A stretch of 64,000 bases of DNA from HXMU1420-2 sp017643305 (lineage in GTDB: Bacteria; Pseudomonadota; Alphaproteobacteria; Rhodobacterales; Rhodobacteraceae): assembly GCA_965217135.1 (NCBI GenBank), contig OZ244249.1:1922001-1986000 (forward strand), in the 5' to 3' direction. The translations under genes and the position numbers were made by a program. Positions 42,386-50,610 of this stretch are shown one piece after another (within the stretch, counting starts at the first letter, position 1; each line of letters starts with the position of its first letter). Below the pieces are notes generated by a model, which was given only the letters and a program-made list of their open reading frames with translations, made no database searches and was not told where the DNA came from.

Positions 42386-45046
42386 TCAGAAGTTCAGAGA
42401 CAGGTCCCGGTGACTGGCGTTACAACCTGCGATGAACAGGGCCTGATCGCGGCTCAGGCGCGGTTGCTGACGCGCGCCGACGGTGGATGCGATGCCAGCG
42501 AGATACGCCTCGATACCCGGACGCAACTGGGTTTCCGCAGCCGCGCGCCAAACCTTCTGTTCTTCGAACAGAGCTATGGCCTTGTCATATTCCTTCATTG
42601 CCTTTTCGCGATCCAGCTTGTTCGGCCGCATGGACCGGCGCGCTTTGGACAGGGCGGAGCCAATCTTACTCGCGCCCGCTACGCTGTTTACGGTGCTGCC
42701 TGCTTCCTTGATGATGCCTTCCGCTTCTCTCGGATCGGTGTTTTCGATCACGTCACGCAGGCTGGTGAGCAGGCCTTCGAGCTCCAGGAAGGCCGCGTTG
42801 GCATCCAGCACGCCCAGGAATTCCACCGCACCTTCCACGGATTTGTCCGAGCTGCGCCGGTAGGTGCTGCGTGCCTTGTCTTCGGCAGCAACCAGCGCAC
42901 TGAAGGTTTCGTAGGTTTCTTCCCAGCTTTCCGGAATATCCTCTGCAATATGCGCCATTTCGGCTTCGAGTTCGGCGATCTTTTCGTTGAGCGCCGCAAG
43001 CCGCGCAGAATCCGTATCGCTGTTGAGGAAACGCGCGTCTTTCTTCAGCTCTTCGGCTTCCTTGTTCACATCGCGGATGTCCCGTTCAAGCTCGCGAACC
43101 GTCCGGTGCGCCGGGCGGTAATCCGGTGCGGCGGCGACCACGGCCTCATGCGCGGCGAAGGCTTCGTCGAGCTGACCAATGGCGACTTCGGCGGCGTCGA
43201 ACCCTTCTTCCAGTTCGCCAGCCATCTTCTTGGGCAGGATAGACAGATCAAGGCCCTGCGCTGCAGCGATGGCACTGCGCACTGCATCGCCATTGCTAGC
43301 CAGTTCGTCGTGCACATATTCCTCCAGACAGATCTGAAGTTGCGGGTTCCGCGGTGGTGGCGACGTTTCGCTGAGCAGGCTCACCCGGTTGGGCATGTAG
43401 TTCACCAGTTGTGGGTAATACCCGACAATCCCTAGCGCGGCGAGCTGCAGGCAGATGAAGGCCACAACACCCTGGTAAATTTGCGTGGTTTTGACCTCCG
43501 CCGGGGCGACCCCGCGTAAGTAGAAGAGCGCAAATCCGAATGGTGGCGTCAGGAACGATGTCTGGATGTTCAGACCGATCATGACGCCCAGCCAGACGGC
43601 CGTAATGTTGGCACTGGGATCAGCCAGCAGGATAGGGGCAACGATTGGAACCACAACAACCGCAATCTCGATGAAGTCCAGGAAAAAGCCCAGAATGAAG
43701 ATCACGGCCATGACGATAACGAATTGCGTCCAGAACCCGCCAGGTAGCGAGTTGAGGAAGTCGCGCACCAGCTCTTCCCCGCCAAAAGCGCGGAAGGCGG
43801 CGGTTAGCATCGCTGCACCCAAGAGAATGATGAACACCAGAGAGGTGGTCTTGGCGGTTTCGATCATCACCTCGTACATGGTGTTTTCGATTTTGAGCAC
43901 GCGCAGCCCGCTCCACACCAGCGCGATCAGCACCAATGCAACCGCCACTGTACCAATCCAGACGCCAGTCATGTCCCCGCCATTGGCGAGCAGGGATTTG
44001 ACGTTCAAGTCATAGTTCGACAGCGCAAAGGCGATCAGGCCCAGGCCAATCAAGCCCATGATGGCCGGGATGTAGGTGCCCCGCTTGTTTTCGGTCAGTC
44101 GATAGCCTGCCATGATCAGCGCACCGGCAGCCCCGATGGCGCCGGCCTGGTTCACCGTTGCGATACCGGAGATAATCGATCCCAGCACGAGGAAGATCAA
44201 TGTCAGTGGCGGCACCAGTGTCAGCAGCACCTTGCCCCAAAAGCGCAGGTCGCGCTGGCCTTCATAGGACACGGCCGGGGCCGCGCTGGGACGCACAAGT
44301 GCAAACACCAGAATGAACAGCATGTAGAGCAGCACCAGAACGATGCCCGGCACAAACGCACCGAGGAACATTTCGCCCGCGCTGGTTGATGCCACGTCGA
44401 ACAGCGACGGCATGCTCAGTTCGCCGGTGGCTTCCTTGTGCAGCGCTTTCCGCGCTGTGGACGCCTGGTCCGACGCGCTAGCCAGCTGGTCGGCAAGGAT
44501 GATGAGCACGATCGAAGGCGGAATGATCTGCCCCAGTGTGCCCGACGCGGCAATGGTGCCGGACGCCAGCGGCTTGGAATAGTTGTTGCGCAGCATCGCG
44601 GGCAGGGAGATCAGGCCCATCGCGACAACGGTTGCACCGACGATCCCGGTGGTCGCTGCCAGCAGCGCGCCCACGAAGACCACGGAAATGCCCAGACCAC
44701 CCGGAACCGGGCCGAACAGCTGGGCCATGGTGACCAGCAGGTCTTCGGCAATCTTCGACTTCTGCAGCATGATGCCCATGAAGATGAAGAGTGGGATGGC
44801 GATGAGCGTATCTCGCTCCACCTCCCAATAAACCCCTCGGAGGTTGGTCACCCCCGCAGACAGCCATTGGTACGGACCGCCGGAATGGAAATATGCCTCG
44901 GAGTTGCCGGCAAAGAGGTACCCGGACGCCGCGGCCAGAACGATGGTGATGATGGCCGCACCGGGCAGGGCGAAGGCCACCGGGTAGCCGGAGCCAAGCG
45001 CTGTGGCCATAATGATCATCAGCAGGGCGAGAAAGAGAAGTTCCAT
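42386..45046 (-). CDS. TRAP transporter large permease (DctM type) with long C-terminal extension
   Basis: 886 residues. The first ~550 are a DctM membrane domain with many helices and the family segment GTIAASGTLGQIIPPSIVLIIL; a second half with QTSFLTPPFGFALFYLRGVAP. Usual DctM proteins are 425-440 and larger variants about 600. From about residue 558 a hydrophilic Glu/Lys/Ala-rich tail of ~330 residues follows, with predicted coiled coils (RELERDIRDVNKEAEELKK, AALNEKIAELEAEMAHIAED). The tail is probably cytoplasmic. It may scaffold or regulate the transporter. Located 15 bases after the small subunit. Confidence 0.88.
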   Translation of the reverse strand: MELLFLALLMIIMATALGSGYPVAFALPGAAIITIVLAAASGYLFAGNSEAYFHSGGPYQWLSAGVTNLRGVYWEVERDTLIAIPLFIFMGIMLQKSKIAEDLLVTMAQLFGPVPGGLGISVVFVGALLAATTGIVGATVVAMGLISLPAMLRNNYSKPLASGTIAASGTLGQIIPPSIVLIILADQLASASDQASTARKALHKEATGELSMPSLFDVASTSAGEMFLGAFVPGIVLVLLYMLFILVFALVRPSAAPAVSYEGQRDLRFWGKVLLTLVPPLTLIFLVLGSIISGIATVNQAGAIGAAGALIMAGYRLTENKRGTYIPAIMGLIGLGLIAFALSNYDLNVKSLLANGGDMTGVWIGTVAVALVLIALVWSGLRVLKIENTMYEVMIETAKTTSLVFIILLGAAMLTAAFRAFGGEELVRDFLNSLPGGFWTQFVIVMAVIFILGFFLDFIEIAVVVVPIVAPILLADPSANITAVWLGVMIGLNIQTSFLTPPFGFALFYLRGVAPAEVKTTQIYQGVVAFICLQLAALGIVGYYPQLVNYMPNRVSLLSETSPPPRNPQLQICLEEYVHDELASNGDAVRSAIAAAQGLDLSILPKKMAGELEEGFDAAEVAIGQLDEAFAAHEAVVAAAPDYRPAHRTVRELERDIRDVNKEAEELKKDARFLNSDTDSARLAALNEKIAELEAEMAHIAEDIPESWEETYETFSALVAAEDKARSTYRRSSDKSVEGAVEFLGVLDANAAFLELEGLLTSLRDVIENTDPREAEGIIKEAGSTVNSVAGASKIGSALSKARRSMRPNKLDREKAMKEYDKAIALFEEQKVWRAAAETQLRPGIEAYLAGIASTVGARQQPRLSRDQALFIAGCNASHRDLSLNF

Positions 45047-45061
45047 GTGCTGCCCCTTGCC

Positions 45062-46060
45062 TTAGTGCGAAACAGGCGCGACTTCGCGCTTGCCTCGTTC
45101 GCCGCGCGCGTCTGCCACGGCCTCGAAATAATAGCTGACGAACTGGATCAGCATGGTGATTGCAAAAATCGCGAGGAACGCTGCCATCTGGTATTTGATG
45201 AACATGCCTGCGGTGCCGGTCTGGCTGACCTCAAAATTCTTCACCGGCGAGTTGACGATCGCCTGTTTAGAACCCATGCCAATCACGATGATGCACCACG
45301 CGGTTGTCATGCCCAAGAGGATCGACCCCATGGCGTTGACCCGGCCCTTGCGACGTGGGTTGAACCCTGCATACAGAACGTCGACCCGCACATGGCCTTC
45401 TTCCAGGAGCGTGTAGGCAGAGGCAAAGAGGAACAGGGCGGCGTACCAGTAGCGCACCAGATCGCCCATCAGCGCCTGTTCGTATGAAAATACGAAGCGC
45501 GAGAACACGATCAGCAGTTCGGCCACAACGATAAGCAGTGCCAGCCAGTGAAACCCCAGCGTGCGTGTGAACAGGGCCAAGACAAAGCCCAACAGGATCA
45601 GCGGGCCATGGATAAACGGGCCAAGGAAGCGCGCGCGGATCAGGTCTTTGGCCATTTCTTCGGAAAACAGGACCGGCAGCAGTTTTTCGACGCGCAGGAA
45701 TGCTACAGCAAAGTCGGCTATGCCGACAAACAGCACGGCAAAGAAACAGGCCCGAATCAGGTAAGCGTTAAACGCGCTGATGCGGCGGGCTTCCCAACGC
45801 AGGGCCGTGTTGCGCGCCCGCGCCACATGGGCGCCCGCGATGACCAGAGCTGCGATATACATACCCAGTATGATCATTGATCCACTGGTTCGATCAGCCG
45901 TGAACACCGTGTCCAAAGTCGGGAAATCATACCAGACGATCAGGACGTTATTGATAAGGAACGCTGCCAAAAGGGTCAGCATCGACCAGCCGAAAAAGCG
46001 CACAAACGGCGCAGGCGGTCCAATCGGTGAAAGGGTTTCGGCTTGCGCTGTACTGCTCAC
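45062..46060 (-). CDS. TRAP transporter small permease (DctQ type), extended
   Basis: 332 residues, against about 160-200 for standard DctQ. About eight hydrophobic helices can be seen (from 24-44 to 290-312). The DctQ-like core lies in the second half (VRYWYAALFLFASAYTLLEEGHVRVDVLY), matching the small subunit of the mannitol/chloroaromatic-type TRAP family. The N-terminal half holds four extra helices. Located between the binding protein and the large permease; a hairpin separates it from dctP, which would give less permease than binding protein. Confidence 0.88.
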   Translation of the reverse strand: MSSTAQAETLSPIGPPAPFVRFFGWSMLTLLAAFLINNVLIVWYDFPTLDTVFTADRTSGSMIILGMYIAALVIAGAHVARARNTALRWEARRISAFNAYLIRACFFAVLFVGIADFAVAFLRVEKLLPVLFSEEMAKDLIRARFLGPFIHGPLILLGFVLALFTRTLGFHWLALLIVVAELLIVFSRFVFSYEQALMGDLVRYWYAALFLFASAYTLLEEGHVRVDVLYAGFNPRRKGRVNAMGSILLGMTTAWCIIVIGMGSKQAIVNSPVKNFEVSQTGTAGMFIKYQMAAFLAIFAITMLIQFVSYYFEAVADARGERGKREVAPVSH

Positions 46061-46119
46061 TCTGCATCCCCCACAGTGTTATCGGCAAAGTATGGCAGGC
46101 CAGGCCTGCCGGTGTATTG

Positions 46120-46152
46120 AAAAACAGGAGCCAACTTTTCAGTTGGCTCCTG
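46120..46152 (-). terminator. Attenuating hairpin between dctP and dctQ
   Basis: Perfect 11-bp arms CAGGAGCCAAC/GTTGGCTCCTG (46125-46135, 46142-46152) around a 6-base loop, followed on the minus strand by TTTTTC. Placed 20 bases after the dctP stop and 60 before the dctQ start. It likely reduces transcription into the permease genes or protects the dctP message. Confidence 0.8.
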
Positions 46153-46174
46153 CCCGTGTTTCAGATCGGACCGA

Positions 46175-47263
46175 TCAGACGAGGCCCAGGATCCGGTTGC
46201 GCTGGTTGGAGAAGTCAACTTCTGCCACACCGCGCCATGCGCCGATGTCGCGCAGAGCTGCCTGGTAGGCATCGTTGATTTTCGCTGCCATCGGGGAGTG
46301 ATCGCGGGTTTCCTCGAACACTTCCTCAGCCGCGTCACCGAATGCGTCCCAGACGTCTTCGTTGAACTGCAGCGCTTCCACGCCGTGGTCGTTGACCAGA
46401 CGCGCCAGGTAAGCACCGTTGTTTGCGGCTGCTTCTTCGACCTGAGCAGCGTTTTCTTCCATACAGCAGGTTTCGATGATCGCTTGCTCGGTTTCCGACA
46501 GGCTTTCCCACCAGGACTTGTTCATGCCGAAGCCCAGGCCGCCGCCCGGCTCGTGCATGCCGCCGGTATAGTAGTACTTGGCTGCTTCGTAGAACTTCAT
46601 GAAGTAGTCGTTGTACGGACCAACCCATTCAGTTGCTTCAACAGCGCCGGAAACCAGGTTTTCGTAGATCTGGCCGCCAGGCAGGGACACGGTGGAGACG
46701 CCCAGCTTGGACATCACAGTGCCGCCCAGGCCCGGGATACGCATCTTCAGGCCCTGAAGGTCATCGGGGCTTTCGATTTTCTTGTTGAACCAGCCGCCGG
46801 CCTGTGCGCCGGTGCCGCCGCAGGTGATAGCCTTAAGGCCAAAGCCTTCTGCCAGCTCGTCCCATAGTGCCTGACCGCCGCCAAACTTGACCCATGCGTT
46901 CCATTCCGGCGTGGTCATGCCAAACGGCACAGAGGTAAAGTAGTTGTAGCCCGGGTGCTTGCCGCCCCAGTAGTATTCGGCGCCAATGTAAGCCTGGGAG
47001 TTGCCCGAGGCCACTTCGTCGAACACGTCAAACGCGCCAACGCGTTCGCCAGCTGCAAAGTACTCAGTGCGCAGCGCGCCACCAGAAACCACGTTGATCC
47101 GTTCGGCCAGACGCTGGGCGCTCAGACCCAGACCCGGGAAGTCGCGCGGCCAGGTGGAGACGATGGTGATGGTCTTTGCATTCTGTGCATTCACCATCGG
47201 TGCCGCGAGCGCTGTGCCCGCGCCACCAAGAGCGGCTGCTTTGATAAACTTACGACGATCCAT
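46175..47263 (-). CDS. TRAP transporter solute-binding protein (TakP-like)
   Basis: 362 residues. The N-terminus MDRRKFIKAAALGGAGTALAAP has a basic n-region and hydrophobic core with Ala-x-Ala-like cleavage, close to a Tat signal. The mature part shows QGLKMRIPGLGGTVMSKLG and EATEWVGPYNDYFMKFYEA, strongly similar in plan to TakP of Rhodobacter sphaeroides, which binds 2-oxoacids with sodium. The ligand is therefore probably an organic monocarboxylate such as a 2-oxoacid. First gene of the operon, with AGG-rich ribosome site. Confidence 0.9.
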   Translation of the reverse strand: MDRRKFIKAAALGGAGTALAAPMVNAQNAKTITIVSTWPRDFPGLGLSAQRLAERINVVSGGALRTEYFAAGERVGAFDVFDEVASGNSQAYIGAEYYWGGKHPGYNYFTSVPFGMTTPEWNAWVKFGGGQALWDELAEGFGLKAITCGGTGAQAGGWFNKKIESPDDLQGLKMRIPGLGGTVMSKLGVSTVSLPGGQIYENLVSGAVEATEWVGPYNDYFMKFYEAAKYYYTGGMHEPGGGLGFGMNKSWWESLSETEQAIIETCCMEENAAQVEEAAANNGAYLARLVNDHGVEALQFNEDVWDAFGDAAEEVFEETRDHSPMAAKINDAYQAALRDIGAWRGVAEVDFSNQRNRILGLV

Positions 47264-47515
47264 ATTCGGTTTACCTCCCGTTTTTTTGGTCGTGTCTCAC
47301 AATTTTTGCAGGCACATCAAATGGCTCCCCCGAGAGAAGCGCCTACAGAGTGCCGAAACGTTATTCAGAACGCGACGGAATGCAACAACTTCGCACCGGA
47401 TTTTGGTAAAAAATATTGATCATTGAGGCGCTTGGTCTGGGTTCGCGGGGGCTGAATTGTCGTTTTGCCTGAAAAACAGACGTCTGCCAGTATTCGGCGC
47501 GCTGGTACCCGAGGC

Positions 47516-48337
47516 TCAACCACGCGTAGGATGACGATCTGGCAGCTGAATATTGGCAACCTGTTCGGCAATCGGATCGTTCGATAGCGGGTGCGTGTCG
47601 GTGGAGAATTTTTCAGGGTCGTCGACTCGTTTCCATTTCCCGTTGAAATAGACTTCGAGTCCCGAAAACCGGGCCTTGTAACCCATTTTGGTGCTGCCCG
47701 GCACCCAGTAGCCCAGATACACATAAGGCAGCCCCGCCTCTCGCGCGATCGCGATATGGTCAAGGATCATATAGGTGCCCAGACTGCTGCGCTCCAGATC
47801 TGGATCGAAGAAGGAATACACCATACTGACCCCGTCTTCGAGCACGTCGGTCAGGCTGACGGCGGCCAGAGTGCCGGTTTCATCGTCGGTATATTCTACG
47901 ATCCGCGACCGCACCGGGGTTTCTTCGATCATGGAAGCAAATTCGAACACATCCATGTCGGCCATACCGCCATCGGCATGGCGGGCATCCAGATACCGAC
48001 GGAAAAGGGCGTATTGCTCATCGGTGGCCCAGGGTGAACTGGAGTTGCGGGTCAGATGTGCATTGCGGCGACGCACCCGCTTCTGACTTTTGGTCGACAC
48101 CTGGCGCGTCACGTCGATTCGCGCGCTCATGCAGGCTGAGCATTCTGTGCAGGACGGACGGTACAGCACATTCTGCGACCGGCGGAATCCCTGACGCGAC
48201 AGGCTGTCGTTCAGCTGTTGCGCGGTTTCACCCTGTAGCGCCGTGAACAGTTTCCGTTCCATGCGCCCGTCCAAATACGGACAGGTCTGCGGCGCAGTGA
48301 CATAGAACTGTGGAGAAAGAGGAAGCGTATGGCGCAT
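47516..48337 (-). CDS. bpt: Aspartate/glutamate leucyltransferase (arginyltransferase family)
   Basis: Transfers Leu from tRNA to N-terminal Asp or Glu of proteins in the bacterial N-end rule pathway leading to ClpS/ClpAP degradation. 273 residues: N-terminal domain with CPYLDGRMERKLFT and the cluster CTECSACMSARIDV; C-terminal GNAT-like domain with SMVYSFFDPDLERSSLGTYM and YLGYWVPGSTKMGYK. ATE and Bpt share the fold; bacterial location favours Bpt. Confidence 0.92.
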   Translation of the reverse strand: MRHTLPLSPQFYVTAPQTCPYLDGRMERKLFTALQGETAQQLNDSLSRQGFRRSQNVLYRPSCTECSACMSARIDVTRQVSTKSQKRVRRRNAHLTRNSSSPWATDEQYALFRRYLDARHADGGMADMDVFEFASMIEETPVRSRIVEYTDDETGTLAAVSLTDVLEDGVSMVYSFFDPDLERSSLGTYMILDHIAIAREAGLPYVYLGYWVPGSTKMGYKARFSGLEVYFNGKWKRVDDPEKFSTDTHPLSNDPIAEQVANIQLPDRHPTRG

Positions 48338-48424
48338 TTACGTTCCGAACAGAAACAACCCGGAGGATGATAGCAACCCCCGGGGAATGCGCCAAGACCA
48401 GAGTTTGCCTAGGTTGTGTTTGGT

Positions 48425-48862
48425 TCAGCCCACCGCTCGACGGTTCAGCGCCACGGTCCCCATGACCGTGTCGGTCAGGCCCTGACCGCGCGGGGAAATC
48501 AGCATCATCACGACAGAGACGGCCTGCAGCACGGGCAAAGCCAGTGATAATGTGTAGCCCGCCGTGTGCAGGATCGCGCTCTGTCCATCGAACAGCGTGC
48601 CTTTGGAAGTTCGGAATTCGATCGCTGCAAAGCGCATGCCCCAGGTCGCCGATCCGTGAGATAGTGTGGCCACGCGATAGAGGAAATTCACAACGGCAAA
48701 CAGCAACGGCCAGAAGAACAGCGCGACAAAGCCGGTCAATGGCACGATCAGCGCGCAGATCAGACACACCAGCAGGGTGTCGATAACCCAAGCGATCAGC
48801 CGTTTAGAAGTCACGGCATCGTAAAATTCCGGCTGGTAGTCTGGGTCGGGCAGGTGAAACAT
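48425..48862 (-). CDS. RDD family membrane protein
   Basis: 145 residues from MFHLPDPDYQPEFYDAV. RDD signature: the Arg of KRLIAWVIDTLL starts the first helix with its Asp (about 27), two more helices follow (about 45-65 and 110-130), with WGMRFAAIEFRTSKG between. Role unknown, possibly transport or ion exchange. Third gene behind two DUF2852 genes (40-base gap); bpt follows after 87 bases. Confidence 0.85.
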   Translation of the reverse strand: MFHLPDPDYQPEFYDAVTSKRLIAWVIDTLLVCLICALIVPLTGFVALFFWPLLFAVVNFLYRVATLSHGSATWGMRFAAIEFRTSKGTLFDGQSAILHTAGYTLSLALPVLQAVSVVMMLISPRGQGLTDTVMGTVALNRRAVG

Positions 48863-48902
48863 GGGTCCATTTCTAAGTGCATAGGGGTTGTATGGGGTTG
48901 GG

Positions 48903-49370
48903 TTAGCGGACATCATCGGCCTCGTCATCGGGATAGGCGCGTTCATCGACGAATTTGTCGAACTCTGCCTGGTCCTTGGCCGCACGCAGGCGATCGAGGA
49001 AACCGTCAAATTCGCCCTGCTCCTGTTCCAGCCGCCGCAGCATGTCTGCGCGGTAGGCGTCAAAGCTGGCATTGGGTCTGCGGGCCGGTTCCGGCGCGGT
49101 CGGGCGCAAGGTGCGCACCTTTTCCATGACAGGGCCTGGGTCCAACACCAGCACCTGTTGCGGGGCAAAGCCGCCGCGCCAGCCCAGAACCACGGCCAGA
49201 CCCACGCCTGCGGGCCAGAAGTATACCATGGCCAGAACAACGGACACGATGGCAAACCCGGCAAACCCGATTGTGGACAGGATCTGGACCGCAACGGGCA
49301 GGTCCTGTTTGTCCTGTCGCGCTTGAATGGTGCGTGCGCGATAGGCGCTGTCCATGTCCGCTTGCATCAT
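48903..49370 (-). CDS. DUF2852 protein (second copy)
   Basis: 155 residues; two ATG codons in tandem at the start. One membrane region (about 25-62, including MVYFWPAGVGLAVVLGW), then a cytoplasmic helical tail ending in FDAYRADMLRRLEQEQGEFDGFLDRLRAAKDQAEFDKFVDER. This tail is nearly the same as that of the upstream paralogue, showing tandem duplication. DUF2852 function unknown. Confidence 0.85.
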   Translation of the reverse strand: MMQADMDSAYRARTIQARQDKQDLPVAVQILSTIGFAGFAIVSVVLAMVYFWPAGVGLAVVLGWRGGFAPQQVLVLDPGPVMEKVRTLRPTAPEPARRPNASFDAYRADMLRRLEQEQGEFDGFLDRLRAAKDQAEFDKFVDERAYPDDEADDVR

Positions 49371-49430
49371 TGGGGCTTCTCCAGAAAAAGAACCCTCCCC
49401 TACAGGTCGGGGAGGAGCGTCACCGATAGG

Positions 49431-49874
49431 TCAGGCTTGGGTCGGACCAGTGTCGCCGGTGTCAACGTCGTTCTGACGGGCTCGTTCGTCCATAAACTGG
49501 TCGAACTCGGACTTGTCCTTCGCTTCGCGCAGACGTGCGAGGAACTGTTCGAATTCCTCCTGTTCCTGTTCCAGGCGCTTCAGCGTGTCCGACTTATAGC
49601 TGTCAAAGGCCGAGTTGCCGGTGGGCCGCATTGCCCGTGTCCTATGATGGGACCAGGATTTGCGACGGTGGCTGCAGGATTGGGAAAACATGCGATTGCT
49701 CCAGATCATGTATGCGAGAATGGCGAGACCAATGGGCCAAAAGAATACAAAGCCCAGGACCATTGCGGCGATCCAGGCGCCTTTACCCTTTTGGTCCAGC
49801 CAGGCTTCGGCTTTGGTGAACCAGTTGCCATATCCGGAAACGGAAACGGGAACGGGGTCCGAATAAGTGGTCAT
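49431..49874 (-). CDS. DUF2852 protein (first copy)
   Basis: 147 residues. A membrane segment at about 32-58 (WIAAMVLGFVFFWPIGLAIL) is followed by a basic stretch (SHRRKSWSHHRTR) and the tail FDSYKSDTLKRLEQEQEEFEQFLARLREAKDKSEFDQFMDER. First gene of the leftward group (two DUF2852 genes, RDD, perhaps bpt). Two matching inverted repeats lie upstream, so the group is probably controlled by a dimeric repressor or activator. Confidence 0.85.
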   Translation of the reverse strand: MTTYSDPVPVSVSGYGNWFTKAEAWLDQKGKGAWIAAMVLGFVFFWPIGLAILAYMIWSNRMFSQSCSHRRKSWSHHRTRAMRPTGNSAFDSYKSDTLKRLEQEQEEFEQFLARLREAKDKSEFDQFMDERARQNDVDTGDTGPTQA

Positions 49875-49906
49875 TGAGGTTGCCTCCCGATAAGTTGCGG
49901 TTGATT

Positions 49907-49985
49907 AATGTGAAGCCTTTTCACATTATTCAATGTGGGTTTTCCCAGTCTGACCTCAAGAGCTAATGTAAAGGTTTTTTACATA
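49907..49985. promoter_or_regulatory. Two 21-bp dyads upstream of the DUF2852 operon
   Basis: AATGTGAA-N5-TTCACATT at 49907-49927 and AATGTAAA-N5-TTTACATA at 49965-49985 share the consensus AATGTRAA-N5-TTYACAT and are centred 58 bp apart. A half site AATGTGGG lies between them. The region is AT-rich. Two like dyads in one promoter point to cooperative binding of one regulator; which one is unknown. Confidence 0.6.
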
Positions 49986-50037
49986 AGCTTCAAAAACGCA
50001 TGGTTATCAGCAGCTTGATATTAAGAAATGATTGCCA

Positions 50038-50505
50038 TCAGGTTGTGAAATCGGCCTCTTTTGCCCCGGACATCCGCAGAATATCCGCAGGTTGGGCCCC
50101 AAACACATGGGTTGGCGTACCTGCTGCGGCCCAGATAATTTCAAAATCCTTCAGCCGCGGATCGAACCACGCCCGGATCGGGGACACATGTCCAACCGGA
50201 GACACGCCCCCGATGGCAAAGCCGGTCTGCGCCCGAATCAAGCCTGCATCTGCCTTGCCCAGCGGTTCACCTGCGAGGGTGGAGGCGCGATCCGCATCGA
50301 CCCGATTGGTGCCTGCTGTAATGAATAAAACCGCTTCGCCGCTGGTCTCGCCGCGAAAGATGATGCTCTTGGCTATCTGGTCCACCTCGCAACTGAGTGC
50401 GTCGGCGGCATCCTTGGCCGTGCGCGACAGGGCGGTTTCTACGACATCAATCTGCAGCCCGGCAGCATTGAGCGCGGCGCGGACGCGTTTCAAACTCTTG
50501 CTCAT
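50038..50505 (-). CDS. YbaK/prolyl-tRNA editing family protein
   Basis: 155 residues from MSKSLKRVRAAL (ATG 50505); the longer open frame upstream is antisense to glnE. The family fold is evident: Lys in QIAKSIIFRG (about 45) for tRNA-bound substrate contact, GFAIGGVSPVGH (about 98), and AAAGTPTHVFG. YbaK/ProX proteins hydrolyse mischarged tRNA, for instance Cys-tRNAPro. Divergent from glnE across 105 bp. Proline-tRNA specificity is not proven. Confidence 0.9.
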   Translation of the reverse strand: MSKSLKRVRAALNAAGLQIDVVETALSRTAKDAADALSCEVDQIAKSIIFRGETSGEAVLFITAGTNRVDADRASTLAGEPLGKADAGLIRAQTGFAIGGVSPVGHVSPIRAWFDPRLKDFEIIWAAAGTPTHVFGAQPADILRMSGAKEADFTT

Positions 50506-50610
50506 GGGCGCGACCCTGCGCAAAGGCGCAGCAGCGCGCAAGCGCAAACAGGGACGATCGGCGCATTCCCATGCATTGACCCCGGCGCGTAGCAGCCGCA
50601 CTGTGCTGCC

